Origin: Armatimonadetes bacterium Uphvl-Ar1
Lineage (GTDB): Bacteria; Armatimonadota; Fimbriimonadia; Fimbriimonadales; Fimbriimonadaceae
Direction: 5' to 3'
NCBI GenBank assembly: GCA_002162075.1
Contig: CP021423.1
Coordinates: forward strand, 2,170,001 to 2,234,000
DNA length: 64,000 nt
Position 1 is the stretch's first letter. The number at the start of each line of letters is the position of its first letter. Positions 9,046 to 18,196 of the stretch are shown here, in pieces. A model generated the notes under the pieces. It had not been told where the DNA came from and did not search any database. It saw only the letters and a list, made by a program, of their open reading frames with translations. A program made the position numbers and the translations under genes.

Positions 9046-9873
9046 ATGACTTCATTCGACGAACTCCTTCACCTATTTGGCTCCGCCGAAAACCTCCCCC
9101 ATCTTCCCGAATCTCCACTTGAGCTCGCCAATCTTCTCGAAAAATCCGACCCCAATCCCGCCGATATCGAGCGTCACATTCTCGCCGATCCCGCTCTCAC
9201 CGCCGGCGTTTTTCGTGCCGCATCAAGCGCATTTTATGGACGTGGAAAAGCACCCTCAACAATTCGCGAAGCCACAAATCTCCTCGGTCACCGATCCCTG
9301 CGCGCACTCGCCATTGCCTTATGGACAAACGCTCTCACAAGAACCAACATCAAAACACCCCACTTCCGCATCGACCGATTCGTTGGCAACGCCAACTTCG
9401 TCAGCAACCTCAGCGTTACCATTGCCCAAAGCCAATCTGCCCGCGGGAATTGGACCAACGAAGAACTTCTCGCCGCCGGAACTCTCCACAACGTCCTTTT
9501 CGCTCTCCTCGCCGCCACCTCACCCGAAGAATTCTCGCGCACCTACGAATTCGCACAAACTGGTCAAATCACCCTCGACCAGTCATTCACCATGCTCTTC
9601 TCGCATCCAATCAGCGACCTGGCGCCGAGAACCGCCGAAACACTCCGCCTACCTCCTCTCTTCATCAACGCCGCTACTGCAATCAGCCAGGATTCCGAAG
9701 ACAAAACTATTCAATCTCTACAAACCGCAATCATCATCGCCGAGTCAATTGGCAACAATTTGACCACTTGGCTCAACCCCATAACCAGTACTCCAATCGA
9801 GCTTTCTGAAGACGAAATCACCCATTTGATTGCCCAAACGGCGGCTCGCCCGGATATCCTCGTCGCCGCATAA
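9046..9873 (+). CDS. HDOD domain protein
   Basis: A 275-residue protein with an HDOD fold over most of its length: an N-terminal helical region (LPHLPESPLELANLLEKSDP), ADPALTAGVFRAASSAFYG, TIREATNLLGHRSLRALAIA and a later ELLAAGTLHNVLFALL segment where true HD proteins carry the His-Asp pair. HDOD proteins are regulatory and often sit in cyclic-dinucleotide, chemotaxis or pilus circuits; they generally lack catalytic residues. It follows the pseudopilin gene by 1 nt and is probably co-transcribed with the pilus operon. Its stop codon lies inside the terminator of the convergent subtilase gene. Confidence 0.85.
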   Translation: MTSFDELLHLFGSAENLPHLPESPLELANLLEKSDPNPADIERHILADPALTAGVFRAASSAFYGRGKAPSTIREATNLLGHRSLRALAIALWTNALTRTNIKTPHFRIDRFVGNANFVSNLSVTIAQSQSARGNWTNEELLAAGTLHNVLFALLAATSPEEFSRTYEFAQTGQITLDQSFTMLFSHPISDLAPRTAETLRLPPLFINAATAISQDSEDKTIQSLQTAIIIAESIGNNLTTWLNPITSTPIELSEDEITHLIAQTAARPDILVAA

Positions 9874-9910
9874 AAAAGCTCCCCCGGGATCAAACCGAAC
9901 CGGAGGAGCT
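9871..9910 (-). terminator. Intrinsic terminator of the subtilase gene
   Basis: AGCTCCCCCGG (9877-9887) pairs with CCGGAGGAGCT (9900-9910) with one mismatch and a 12-nt loop. Read on the minus strand the hairpin is followed by TTTTTTA, overlapping the HDOD stop codon. On the plus strand no T-tract follows. Confidence 0.8.
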
Positions 9911-9922
9911 AACTTCTCTAAC

Positions 9923-12900
9923 TTATTGACCGACTAGACCAATATTCGGCAAGGTTGCCTGAATATCCCAGAAGTTGATCAGATTGTTGCCATCAATATC
10001 CGCTGATCTGACATAGCTCGGGTCACCCGGAACTGCTCCGATTCGAGCTTGGATGTAAGTGACATCATTTGCATCCACATCGTTGTCACCATCCGCATCA
10101 CCCGCAATCATCGTCAACAGGAAGTCACCCGGCTGAACCGTCGCCAAATTCACATTTTGCGCCCTTCGCTTCAAGTAGCCCGGAAGCGTAAATCGAACGT
10201 CGGCAATACCTTGGGCCGGTGCCACGAACCTCATTAAAACCTCAGATCGAATGAAGCCCGTCTGAGCCGGAACCGACATCTGCTCCAGCAAAGTGTTCGT
10301 GCCTGGTTGAAGAATCTCCACTCCCAGAACCTGATTGATCACCAATCCACGCCATCGCTCCAACCGCAATGTGAACGATGCCATCCGAAGATTTTCCCAT
10401 GGCTCACCACTGATCACCATGTCGTCAATATAAACCCCATCGCGTACAACCGATCCATCTGTTGTCAGGCGGAATCGGAATCGCACCGAATCTGCTCCCG
10501 GTAGTGCATAACTCTGAGCCGCAAAGGCCGCTTGCAAGCCATTCAATCGACCAAGCGAAGTCCAAGTAGTTCCACTATCCGTTGACACTTCGGTGTAAAG
10601 GTAGTCGTAATTGGTCTCAAGGTCATACCGAGTTTGGAACGTCAGGTTTGCTCCGGCAATGCCTGCCGTTGAGTAGTTCGTATTCCCGGTCAACGAAATG
10701 TTGAGGTTGTCAACATAATTGCCCGCTGGAGAATCCGTCCAACTTTGTGTCGGCGACACAAACGAAGCAGTCGTCCGCGCCCAAGGTGCAGTTGCATTGA
10801 AATTCACTGCCCCTTCAACCGTATCCCGCATCACTTCGGACAAACCAACAATCGCAATGTCGTCCAGATAAATGCCATTCCGGACAACCGAGGCGTTCGA
10901 AGTCATGCGGAACCGAATCCGAACCGAATCATTCGCAGCCGAAGGAATAACAGCCGAGTAGTTAGCCCAGCTGCTAAGGCCACTCCACCGGTTCGCCAAC
11001 GTCCAAGCTCCACCATTGATCGAATACTCCAGAACCAAGAAGTCAGCATTACTTTCCAGATCAAGATCCGCCCAGAAGCTCACGCCAACCAAACCACCAA
11101 CCGTTACCGCAGAATTCTGCGTCAGAATGCGGTTCGCATTGTTTCCGTAGCTTCCTCCCGGAGAGTCTGTCCAGCTTCTACTGCCCGAGAACGCCTTTTC
11201 AGTTGTCGTTGCCCAGCCATCACTCGAACTGAATTGAGCAACTCCTTCCACCCGATCAGACCAGGCGCTTGACTTCAAATTGAATGGGCCGAGAACTGAA
11301 ATCGGAGAATTGTTCCCCATATTATCCCGCGCTCGCACCGCCAGATAAATCGTACCGCCGGGCCACATCCCCCTGGGTTGAGCCCGAACTAGTTGACCCG
11401 CTGGCAAATTTGGAACCGAAACTGAAACCGGTTGCGCCGCCCCAAAATTCGCTTCAGTAATCATCGAGTTGCTGACCCGCACGTCATAGCCATCAGCCGC
11501 GCCAGTCATTCCATCGTCACCCGACGTTCGGAATTCAATCTCCGCAACCGTTTGCGCTCGCCGCAAAACTGCCAAACCAGCAACCGCCGAGGGCGGCACC
11601 AAATCAGTCTCAAGCGCGCTGTTCAAATTTGCACGCTTACCACCCGGGATAAAGCTCGCCAAAGATGCAACTGAATCCGCCGTCCCAATCAAGCGATCAA
11701 GAATTTGACGATCCGTCAGTGCGGGCAAGAGTGCCCGCATCACGCCAAGAACCGAAGCGACATTCGGCGTCGCCATTGAAGTTCCAGAATTGTTTCCGTA
11801 TGTATTCCCCGGCAAAGTCGAATAAACATCAACACCCGCCGCAAAAATTTCAATCTTGACTCCATAGTTGCTAAACGAAGCGCGGTTATCATTCCGATCC
11901 GAAGCCGCCACAAAAATCACATTGCTCGCCAAATCGCGGATCGCCGCACGCGCCGGGTTCAGCTGATTGTTGTTCCCTGCCGAGTTGCAATAGATCACAT
12001 CTGCCGCATCTGCCCGCTGAATCGCCTCAACCAAAGCATTGGTAAAGCCATCAATGTTGTAGCTAACACTAATTACCTCTGCCCCGTTTTGCCAAGCGTA
12101 ATCAATCGCATTCGCCAAGTGGGACATCCAAGCCGAACTTCCGGTTCCGTACATCCGAAGCGGCATGATTTTGTTGTTGCGCCCTGCACCTGTGATTCCG
12201 ATTCCATTGTTGTTGACCGCACCCACCGTACCGGCAACGTGAGTCCCGTGAGCATCCGATCCTCCCGGTGCCGGGTTATTATCACCCGCCGAAAAATCCC
12301 ATCCCCGCGTATCGTCAATGAATCCATTCCCGTCGTCATCAATCCCGTTCGCCGCAATCTCGTCGGTGTTCGACCAAATGTTTGCCGCCAAATCAGGGTG
12401 ACCCCAATCCACTCCATCATCACAAACCGCAATCACCACCGGGTTACCAACTCCCGTCACATCCCATGCTTCCGGCACATCCATGTCCGCATCAACTTTG
12501 CCGGAACTCTGACCGGTGTTATGCAAACCGTACAAATTCCCAAAGCTCGGATCGTTCGGCATAAAGTCCGGCTCAATTGCAACATCAAACTCCGCATATC
12601 GAACCGAAGGCATTTGGTTGAAGTACCGCACCGCACTCTCCACCGTCATCCCCGACCGCTTCGCCCTTTCCGGAATCTCAACTACGACAAAGTAGTTGCC
12701 CGAATCTTCCACTGAAATTTTCAACCCGATCTGTTGAGCAAGAGCGACCTTTGCCGAATCGCTCACCCCTGGCATAAACGAAACCACTAAATGATTCTTT
12801 GCATAATCAAACTTGCCCACCCGCTCAAACGGATCCACAAAAGGAAAATCCTTTTGCACCAAGGTACTCCGGGTTTGCGCAAACCCGATCACTCCCAGAG

Positions 12901-12967
12901 CTAGCAACCCTCCACAAATCGCCGCTCGGAAACCATCCGAGCGTAAGCATGAAACGCGTGAAATCAT
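9923..12967 (-). CDS. Secreted subtilisin-like serine protease with two jelly-roll modules and dockerin-like tail
   Basis: A 1014-residue S8 protease with an export signal over residues 1-30. The catalytic Asp is in VIAVCDDGVDWGHPDL, His in DAHGTHVAGTVGAV, oxyanion Asn in CNSAGNNN and Ser in SGTSMATPNVASV. After a fibronectin-like stretch come two paralogous ~145-residue modules, each with SWTDSP and a closing (Y)LDD(I/M)(A/V)I motif, resembling MAM/LamG-like domains. The C-terminus has two Asp-rich calcium loops (GDADGDNDVDANDV and ADIDGNNLINFWDI), like a type I dockerin. Start supported by a GAGGAGA site just upstream. It would act outside the cell, possibly anchored through the tail. Confidence 0.93.
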   Translation of the reverse strand: MISRVSCLRSDGFRAAICGGLLALGVIGFAQTRSTLVQKDFPFVDPFERVGKFDYAKNHLVVSFMPGVSDSAKVALAQQIGLKISVEDSGNYFVVVEIPERAKRSGMTVESAVRYFNQMPSVRYAEFDVAIEPDFMPNDPSFGNLYGLHNTGQSSGKVDADMDVPEAWDVTGVGNPVVIAVCDDGVDWGHPDLAANIWSNTDEIAANGIDDDGNGFIDDTRGWDFSAGDNNPAPGGSDAHGTHVAGTVGAVNNNGIGITGAGRNNKIMPLRMYGTGSSAWMSHLANAIDYAWQNGAEVISVSYNIDGFTNALVEAIQRADAADVIYCNSAGNNNQLNPARAAIRDLASNVIFVAASDRNDNRASFSNYGVKIEIFAAGVDVYSTLPGNTYGNNSGTSMATPNVASVLGVMRALLPALTDRQILDRLIGTADSVASLASFIPGGKRANLNSALETDLVPPSAVAGLAVLRRAQTVAEIEFRTSGDDGMTGAADGYDVRVSNSMITEANFGAAQPVSVSVPNLPAGQLVRAQPRGMWPGGTIYLAVRARDNMGNNSPISVLGPFNLKSSAWSDRVEGVAQFSSSDGWATTTEKAFSGSRSWTDSPGGSYGNNANRILTQNSAVTVGGLVGVSFWADLDLESNADFLVLEYSINGGAWTLANRWSGLSSWANYSAVIPSAANDSVRIRFRMTSNASVVRNGIYLDDIAIVGLSEVMRDTVEGAVNFNATAPWARTTASFVSPTQSWTDSPAGNYVDNLNISLTGNTNYSTAGIAGANLTFQTRYDLETNYDYLYTEVSTDSGTTWTSLGRLNGLQAAFAAQSYALPGADSVRFRFRLTTDGSVVRDGVYIDDMVISGEPWENLRMASFTLRLERWRGLVINQVLGVEILQPGTNTLLEQMSVPAQTGFIRSEVLMRFVAPAQGIADVRFTLPGYLKRRAQNVNLATVQPGDFLLTMIAGDADGDNDVDANDVTYIQARIGAVPGDPSYVRSADIDGNNLINFWDIQATLPNIGLVGQ

Positions 12968-13150
12968 TTGTTCTCCTCAGGCCGACTGACCAAAAATGTC
13001 CGTCTCAAACCTGTTTGTCCTACCCACCATCTTACCAACACCTCCGCCGAAAAACAAATAACACTTTTCCCCTCAAGTTCACTGTGAAGTTTCAGCATCA
13101 AAAAGCCAATACTTCTACCAGGCAAACCCAATTGTCAGGGGCAGATAAAC

Positions 13151-13765
13151 ATGAGTCAATACCAACGCGTCGGAGACTGGATGGTCGAAAACAAAGTCAT
13201 CAGCGAACAGCAACGAGACGAAGCCCTCCGCCTTCAAAAAGAATCCAAACAGCGATTCGGTGAAGTTCTCATCTCACTCGGATACATCACCGAACGCCAA
13301 GTTGTCGAATGCCTCTCCCGACAATACGACCTTCCAATCTGCGAACTGAGCGAAGTCAAACCATCCGAAACCGCTCTTCGCCTCGTCAGCCCAACGTTTG
13401 CCCTCAGCCGACTCATCCTTCCCCTCAAAGTCACCGCGACAGAATTCCATTGCGCCATCTGCGATCCCCTCGATATCGAAGGCACCGACTACCTGACCAA
13501 AGCCCTCGGCAAACGACTCCACATTTCAATCGCCGGACCAGGCGAAATCTTTGATGCCATCGCACAAAACTACGCGATGCCAACCGCAAAGAAATCTGCT
13601 CCGCTCACTGTCGAATCAGCCGCTCCCGAAAAGCCCAAAACCAAAGCCGCTCCCACCAAAAAATCCCGACCCACCAAAGTCCACGAACAAACCGACCGCC
13701 GTGAACTCCTCGCCGCAATCGCCGGAACCGGCTCCGAAAGTATCTGGGACACATTCCAAGACTAA
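13151..13765 (+). CDS. MshEN (GspE N-terminal) domain protein
   Basis: A 204-residue protein. Residues ~5-150 form a complete MshEN fold: VGDWMVENKVISEQQRDEAL, then RFGEVLISLGYITERQVVEC and LSRQYDLPICEL, the type of motif that binds cyclic di-GMP in MshE/GspE-type ATPases. The second half contains LILPLKV and CDPLDIEG, the usual C-terminal subdomain. It has no ATPase core, so it is a stand-alone sensor or adaptor. A Lys/Pro linker ends in an acidic segment RRELLAAIAGTG. It lies 23 nt before a MinD/FlhG-like ATPase, probably in one operon. CAGGGG at 13135-13140 supports the start. Confidence 0.82.
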   Translation: MSQYQRVGDWMVENKVISEQQRDEALRLQKESKQRFGEVLISLGYITERQVVECLSRQYDLPICELSEVKPSETALRLVSPTFALSRLILPLKVTATEFHCAICDPLDIEGTDYLTKALGKRLHISIAGPGEIFDAIAQNYAMPTAKKSAPLTVESAAPEKPKTKAAPTKKSRPTKVHEQTDRRELLAAIAGTGSESIWDTFQD

Positions 13766-13788
13766 ATTTTAAGGACAAACACAAAGAA

Positions 13789-14547
13789 ATGCTCACCATC
13801 GCAATCACCAGTGGAAAAGGCGGAGTCGGAAAAACCAGCTTCTCCGCAAACCTCGCCGCCGCCCTCGCCGAAACTGGGGCCAAAACCACCGTATTCGACG
13901 CCGATCTCCAACTCGCTAACCTGGACATCGCCCTCGGAATCACCCCCGAATTCAACCTCCAACATGTCGTCGCCGAGCAAAAAACTCTGTCCGAAATCCT
14001 CGCCGACGCCCCCGGAGGGATCAAAGCCATTACCGGAGCCAGTGCCGTCCCTTCCCTCATGCGCGCCGGCCCCAAAAAGCTCAACCTATTTTTCAGCCAA
14101 CTCGCTGACCTCAGCAAATCCACCGATTTTCTGATCTTTGACTGCGCCGCTGGACTCGAAAACCGCGTCCTCAGCTTCCTAAAACTCAGTGACGAAATCA
14201 TCCTGGTTGCAAGCCCTGATCCCACCAGCATCACCGACGCTTACGCCACCGCAAAAACCATCTTTCGACGACGACCCGATGCCCGCATCCACGTCGTTTT
14301 CAACCAAGCCACCGCCCACGAAGGCCAAAAGCTCTTCAAAATGTTCGAGAAAATCATTTGGAGCTACCTCCACAAAAAAGTGGAATATCTCGGCTCAGTT
14401 CGATTCGACCAAATGGCCGCCCTCGCCACCCGCAAACGCGAGCTTGTCGTCGTCCAAACCCCCGATGCCAAAGCATCCCAAGATATCCGCGCCCTCGCCC
14501 AACAAGTCCAACAATGGCGCACCCAAAACCTCAAAAAAGCTAGCTAA
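13789..14547 (+). CDS. MinD/FlhG-like P-loop ATPase
   Basis: A 252-residue SIMIBI ATPase with the deviant Walker A motif SGKGGVGKTS at residues ~7-16, the switch-like DADLQLANLDIALG and the Walker B-like FLIFDCAAGL. The DLQLANLD(I/V) segment is typical of FlhG/YlxH-type MinD relatives, which place flagella or pili at defined sites. The C-terminal ~30 residues are polar and show no obvious MinD-type membrane helix. With the MshEN protein upstream it forms a two-gene unit closed by a strong terminator. A second such ATPase occurs at 53968-54798. Confidence 0.9.
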   Translation: MLTIAITSGKGGVGKTSFSANLAAALAETGAKTTVFDADLQLANLDIALGITPEFNLQHVVAEQKTLSEILADAPGGIKAITGASAVPSLMRAGPKKLNLFFSQLADLSKSTDFLIFDCAAGLENRVLSFLKLSDEIILVASPDPTSITDAYATAKTIFRRRPDARIHVVFNQATAHEGQKLFKMFEKIIWSYLHKKVEYLGSVRFDQMAALATRKRELVVVQTPDAKASQDIRALAQQVQQWRTQNLKKAS

Positions 14548-14585
14548 AAAGGCTCAATCAGTCCCTACAGAAGGGATATGAGAAT

Positions 14586-14624
14586 ATTGGGCGAGTGCAT
14601 ACGCACTCGCCCAATAGTTTTTTT
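14586..14624 (+). terminator. Strong intrinsic terminator
   Basis: A perfect 13-bp stem, ATTGGGCGAGTGC (14586-14598) with GCACTCGCCCAAT (14603-14615), a 4-nt loop, then AG and seven T. It ends the MshEN/MinD-like unit. Confidence 0.93.
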
Positions 14625-14706
14625 CACCTAATTTCAACCGCTACAATTCGACCCACAAAAAATCCTACCGTCCCCTTCCCGCGTCCCTTCCCCCAAGCAA
14701 CTCCAA

Positions 14707-15672
14707 ATGGACGCCCTCGAACTCGTCAGACTCAACCTCATCAGCCCGATGGTCCTCTGCTTCGTCCTCGGAGCCATCGCCCAATTCTTTCATAGCGATC
14801 TCAAACTCCCCAACGGCGCCTACACCGCCCTCAGTATCTATCTCCTCCTCGCCGTCGGATTGAAAGGCGGCGTCGCTCTCAGCGATGTCACCCTTGCCCA
14901 AATCGCCCTCCCCCTCATCGGAACCGTCCTCCTCGGATCACTCATCCCCATCGTCATCTTCACCGTCTGTCGCTCGATCGGCAAACTCGACCACCCCAAC
15001 GCCGCCGCCCTTGCCGCCCACTACGGAAGCGTTTCCGCCGTCACATTCATCGCCTGTCTCACCTTTCTCGATACGCTCAAAGTCGAATATCCCCTCTTTA
15101 GCCCCGCCCTGGTCGCCGTCATGGAAATCCCCGGCATCGTCATCGCCCTCCTCCTCGTAAAGAAAGCCAGCCAAGCCGAAGGCAATCTCACCGAAGCTCT
15201 CAAAGAAATCGTCACTGGCAAATCAATTCTCCTTCTCGCCGGAGGGATGGCGATCGGCGCCCTCACCGGACACCGAGGCTACGAAACCGTCGAACCTTTC
15301 TTCAAGCAACCTTTCCAAGGTGCCCTCTGCATCTTTATGCTCGATATGGGACTCCTCGCGGTTGCCCGTCTGTCCGAAGTCAAAAAAGTCGGCTGGTTCA
15401 TCGTCGGCCTCGGCATCATCGCCCCCGTCGTCCTCGGAATCACCGGACTCTTCGTCGGAAAAATTTGTGGCCTTGGCCTCGGCGGATCAACTGTTCTCGC
15501 TGTCCTCAGCGCATCCGCGAGCTATATCGCTGCTCCCGCCGCCGTCCGAGTTGCGCTTCCCCAAGCCAATCCCAGCTTCTACCTCACCGCCGCTGTAGGC
15601 ATCACCTTCCCCTTCAATCTCAGCATCGGCATCCCTCTCTACTACAGCCTCGCTCAACGCATCTTCCAGTAA
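14707..15672 (+). CDS. sbtA: SbtA-like sodium-dependent bicarbonate transporter
   Basis: A 321-residue membrane protein of the SbtA/DUF897 family, with about ten hydrophobic segments and the family signatures LPNGAYTALSIYLLLAVGLK, HYGSVSAVTF and ALVAVMEIPGIVIALLL. Characterised cyanobacterial SbtA takes up bicarbonate with sodium; non-cyanobacterial members are largely untested, so the substrate is inferred. The usual partner, a small PII-like SbtB, is not next to it. TACAAT at 14641-14646 may be a -10 element. It stands alone between a terminator and the polysaccharide genes. Confidence 0.85.
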   Translation: MDALELVRLNLISPMVLCFVLGAIAQFFHSDLKLPNGAYTALSIYLLLAVGLKGGVALSDVTLAQIALPLIGTVLLGSLIPIVIFTVCRSIGKLDHPNAAALAAHYGSVSAVTFIACLTFLDTLKVEYPLFSPALVAVMEIPGIVIALLLVKKASQAEGNLTEALKEIVTGKSILLLAGGMAIGALTGHRGYETVEPFFKQPFQGALCIFMLDMGLLAVARLSEVKKVGWFIVGLGIIAPVVLGITGLFVGKICGLGLGGSTVLAVLSASASYIAAPAAVRVALPQANPSFYLTAAVGITFPFNLSIGIPLYYSLAQRIFQ

Positions 15673-15744
15673 TCCGTCCAGGTTCAGGGCATCCGTTCCC
15701 CAAGGTAAAATGCCAAATCGGAAATTCTCCGGCAAAGGTTCAAC

Positions 15745-17103
15745 TTGCATCCCCCCCTCGAAGAATCAAATCCCGAACTCACGCAAGCTGATCACCGCGC
15801 AAACCGTAAAGCGAGTGTCCTCAAGACCATAAAAACATCAGTCTGGACCAAATTCCCGTCTGTAATCATCCTTCTTGTCGTTCTCCCTCTCGCCACTCGT
15901 GAATTCGGACCCACATTTAATGCCTTCGCCGCAATCCTCGCCCTCCTCTCCACCTTCCAAACATTCAATCTCGGCGTCGGCCCCGCCGCAGCCATGGAAC
16001 TCAGCAGATTCACCGAATCCCCAAACGAGGATCAAGAATGCCTTACTATTGGACAAGCATTTCTGGCTTACATTTTTAGTTCAGTTCTGACTGCCCTCAT
16101 TTTCATCGGAGCGTACTTCTTGCTTGGCCAAAATTCAATTTACGGTCGTAGCTTGCAAGACCAACAGGCCATGCTGACCCTCGGTACTGTATTGATTGCC
16201 GTAGGAATCCTGTTGAATGGACCGTCTTCACTGGCTCAACAACTCAATACCGGATACCTACAAGAACACAAAAATGCTCAAGCAAATATCCTAATTCAAT
16301 CGGCTGTCCTCATTGTCTCAATCTTCGCCGTTACTGTTCTCAAGTCGCCCGCAATCTATCTTTTCACCGTGGCTCTCACCCATCCAACCATAACCGTACT
16401 TCACTCACTCAGGTTTTTCTTGATCGACAAACCTCATATCAGACCACGCCTAAACAAAGTCAGCCTTTCAAATTCGGTTAGACTTCTCCTGAACAATTGT
16501 CTTTTTTCCATTGGAACCATGGGCACTCTGACAACCAGAGCTCTTCCGGTTCTGCTCATTGGCTTCTATTCTGCAAGCTCAAACAACATTGGAACTGCAT
16601 CACTTTTTATCAGCTGGCTCAATCCCATCCTCAATATTCTGACCCTCGTGACGGTTAGTCTCACTCCTGCCATTGCCACTGCCATAACTAATCACGATCT
16701 CGCGTGGGCCAAGCGTATTCTCCAAAAATTAGCAAAGTATGTGCTCGTGGCACTTTCAATTGGAATTCCCGCCGCACTCCTGGTCGGTCCACTTCTTCAT
16801 AAGGCTCTCTTCCCCAGTCAATACTCACTCACATCGCTGCATTTTGCTTTGCTGCTCTTAGCTGCGACAACTTCCTCGATCCTTGGACTATCGTTTTCAA
16901 CATCAGCAGCTTGCAAAGAGTACCGACTCAATGCAAAAGCTGGCGTCGTCCAGGCAATCGTGGGAACCCTGACCGCAATTGTACTGTTGCCTCAACTGGG
17001 AATCACAGGGATGGCCCTTGCAATAATTTTTAGCGAATTGGTCGCAATCGCAATACTTGCTCGAGGAATTCAAGCCAACTTTCGATCAACCCCACAAAAT
17101 TGA
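15745..17103 (+). CDS. Wzx-like polysaccharide flippase (MOP superfamily)
   Basis: A 452-residue polytopic protein with about twelve hydrophobic helices and the general layout of O-antigen/teichoic flippases, such as the N-terminal VWTKFPSVIILLVVLPLATR and a C-terminal LPQLGITGMALAIIFSELVA. It starts at TTG 15745 after an AAAGG ribosome site. It lies 37 nt before rmlB, so it probably moves a lipid-linked glycan across the inner membrane. Codon use in its middle third is less GC-rich than in neighbours, as is common for surface-glycan genes. A substrate cannot be inferred. Confidence 0.78.
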   Translation: MHPPLEESNPELTQADHRANRKASVLKTIKTSVWTKFPSVIILLVVLPLATREFGPTFNAFAAILALLSTFQTFNLGVGPAAAMELSRFTESPNEDQECLTIGQAFLAYIFSSVLTALIFIGAYFLLGQNSIYGRSLQDQQAMLTLGTVLIAVGILLNGPSSLAQQLNTGYLQEHKNAQANILIQSAVLIVSIFAVTVLKSPAIYLFTVALTHPTITVLHSLRFFLIDKPHIRPRLNKVSLSNSVRLLLNNCLFSIGTMGTLTTRALPVLLIGFYSASSNNIGTASLFISWLNPILNILTLVTVSLTPAIATAITNHDLAWAKRILQKLAKYVLVALSIGIPAALLVGPLLHKALFPSQYSLTSLHFALLLLAATTSSILGLSFSTSAACKEYRLNAKAGVVQAIVGTLTAIVLLPQLGITGMALAIIFSELVAIAILARGIQANFRSTPQN

Positions 17104-17140
17104 GGGCACGCAACCCCCCAGGTAATCTGTTGAAATCCAT

Positions 17141-18196
17141 ATGCGAATCCTGGTCACCGGCGGATGCGGCTTCATCGGCGCGAATTTCCTCCTCAAATAT
17201 GTCCCCCAACTCCCCGATGTACAGTTCCTCAACCTCGATGCCCTCACCTACGCCGGAAATCCCCTTTCCCTCCAATCAATTGCAGACCGAGAAAACTACG
17301 ATTTCGCTCACATCAATCTCGCAAACGATCTCGAAGTAACCAACGCCGTAGAAGGATTTCAACCAACCCACATTGTCCACTTTGCTGCCGAAACCCACGT
17401 CGACCGCTCAATCAAATACCCTCGCGACTTTCTAAACTCAAACGTAATCGGAACCTTCAATCTCCTGGAAGCCGCCCGCCAAGTTTGGGGAGACAACCTC
17501 AGCGACAAAGTCTTCCACCACGTCAGCACCGACGAAGTTTATGGAGAACTCGGCGAAACCGGAATGTTCGAGGAAACAACCCCTTACTCCCCGAACTCGC
17601 CCTACAGTGCAAGCAAAGCATCTTCCGACCACATGGTCAGAGCATGGAACCACACCTACGGCCTCCCAACCAAAATCACCAACTGCAGCAATAACTACGG
17701 CCCATACCAATTCCCTGAAAAACTCATTCCCGTCATGTCCCTCAACGCCCTCGCCGGAAAGCCACTTCCCGTCTACGGCAAAGGCGAAAACATCCGCGAT
17801 TGGCTCTTCGTGGGCGACCATGCTGAAGCAATTTTCCGAGTAATGACCGATGGGCCAGTAGGGGAAACCTTCAACATCGGTGGCAATGCCGAACGCACAA
17901 ACCTCCAAGTCGTTCATGGAATTTGCCAAGCGGTAGCCGAAATCTCCAACCAGCCGGTTGAAAAAATCCAAGATCAAATCACATTTGTAACCGACCGCCC
18001 CGGTCACGATTTCCGCTACGCAATCGACACCACCAAAATAAAGAATGAGCTCGGCTGGCAACCCTCCCAATCATTTGAAGAAGGACTCCACCAAACCGTC
18101 AAGTGGTACTCCGAAAATCCAAATTGGATCGAAGCGGTCAAATCGGGTGAGTATCTCAAGTGGATCAACGAGCACTACCAAGGAGAATCAAACTAA
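17141..18196 (+). CDS. rmlB: dTDP-glucose 4,6-dehydratase
   Basis: A 351-residue short-chain dehydrogenase with the NAD-binding GGCGFIGANF motif at residues 7-16, FAAETHVDRSI, the catalytic VSTDEVYGEL and the YSASKASSDH Tyr-Lys pair, all specific to RmlB. It converts dTDP-glucose to dTDP-4-keto-6-deoxyglucose in the cytoplasm. It is followed immediately by rmlA (the GTG of rmlA directly follows the TAA) and then rmlC, so the three enzymes form an operon. Confidence 0.96.
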   Translation: MRILVTGGCGFIGANFLLKYVPQLPDVQFLNLDALTYAGNPLSLQSIADRENYDFAHINLANDLEVTNAVEGFQPTHIVHFAAETHVDRSIKYPRDFLNSNVIGTFNLLEAARQVWGDNLSDKVFHHVSTDEVYGELGETGMFEETTPYSPNSPYSASKASSDHMVRAWNHTYGLPTKITNCSNNYGPYQFPEKLIPVMSLNALAGKPLPVYGKGENIRDWLFVGDHAEAIFRVMTDGPVGETFNIGGNAERTNLQVVHGICQAVAEISNQPVEKIQDQITFVTDRPGHDFRYAIDTTKIKNELGWQPSQSFEEGLHQTVKWYSENPNWIEAVKSGEYLKWINEHYQGESN

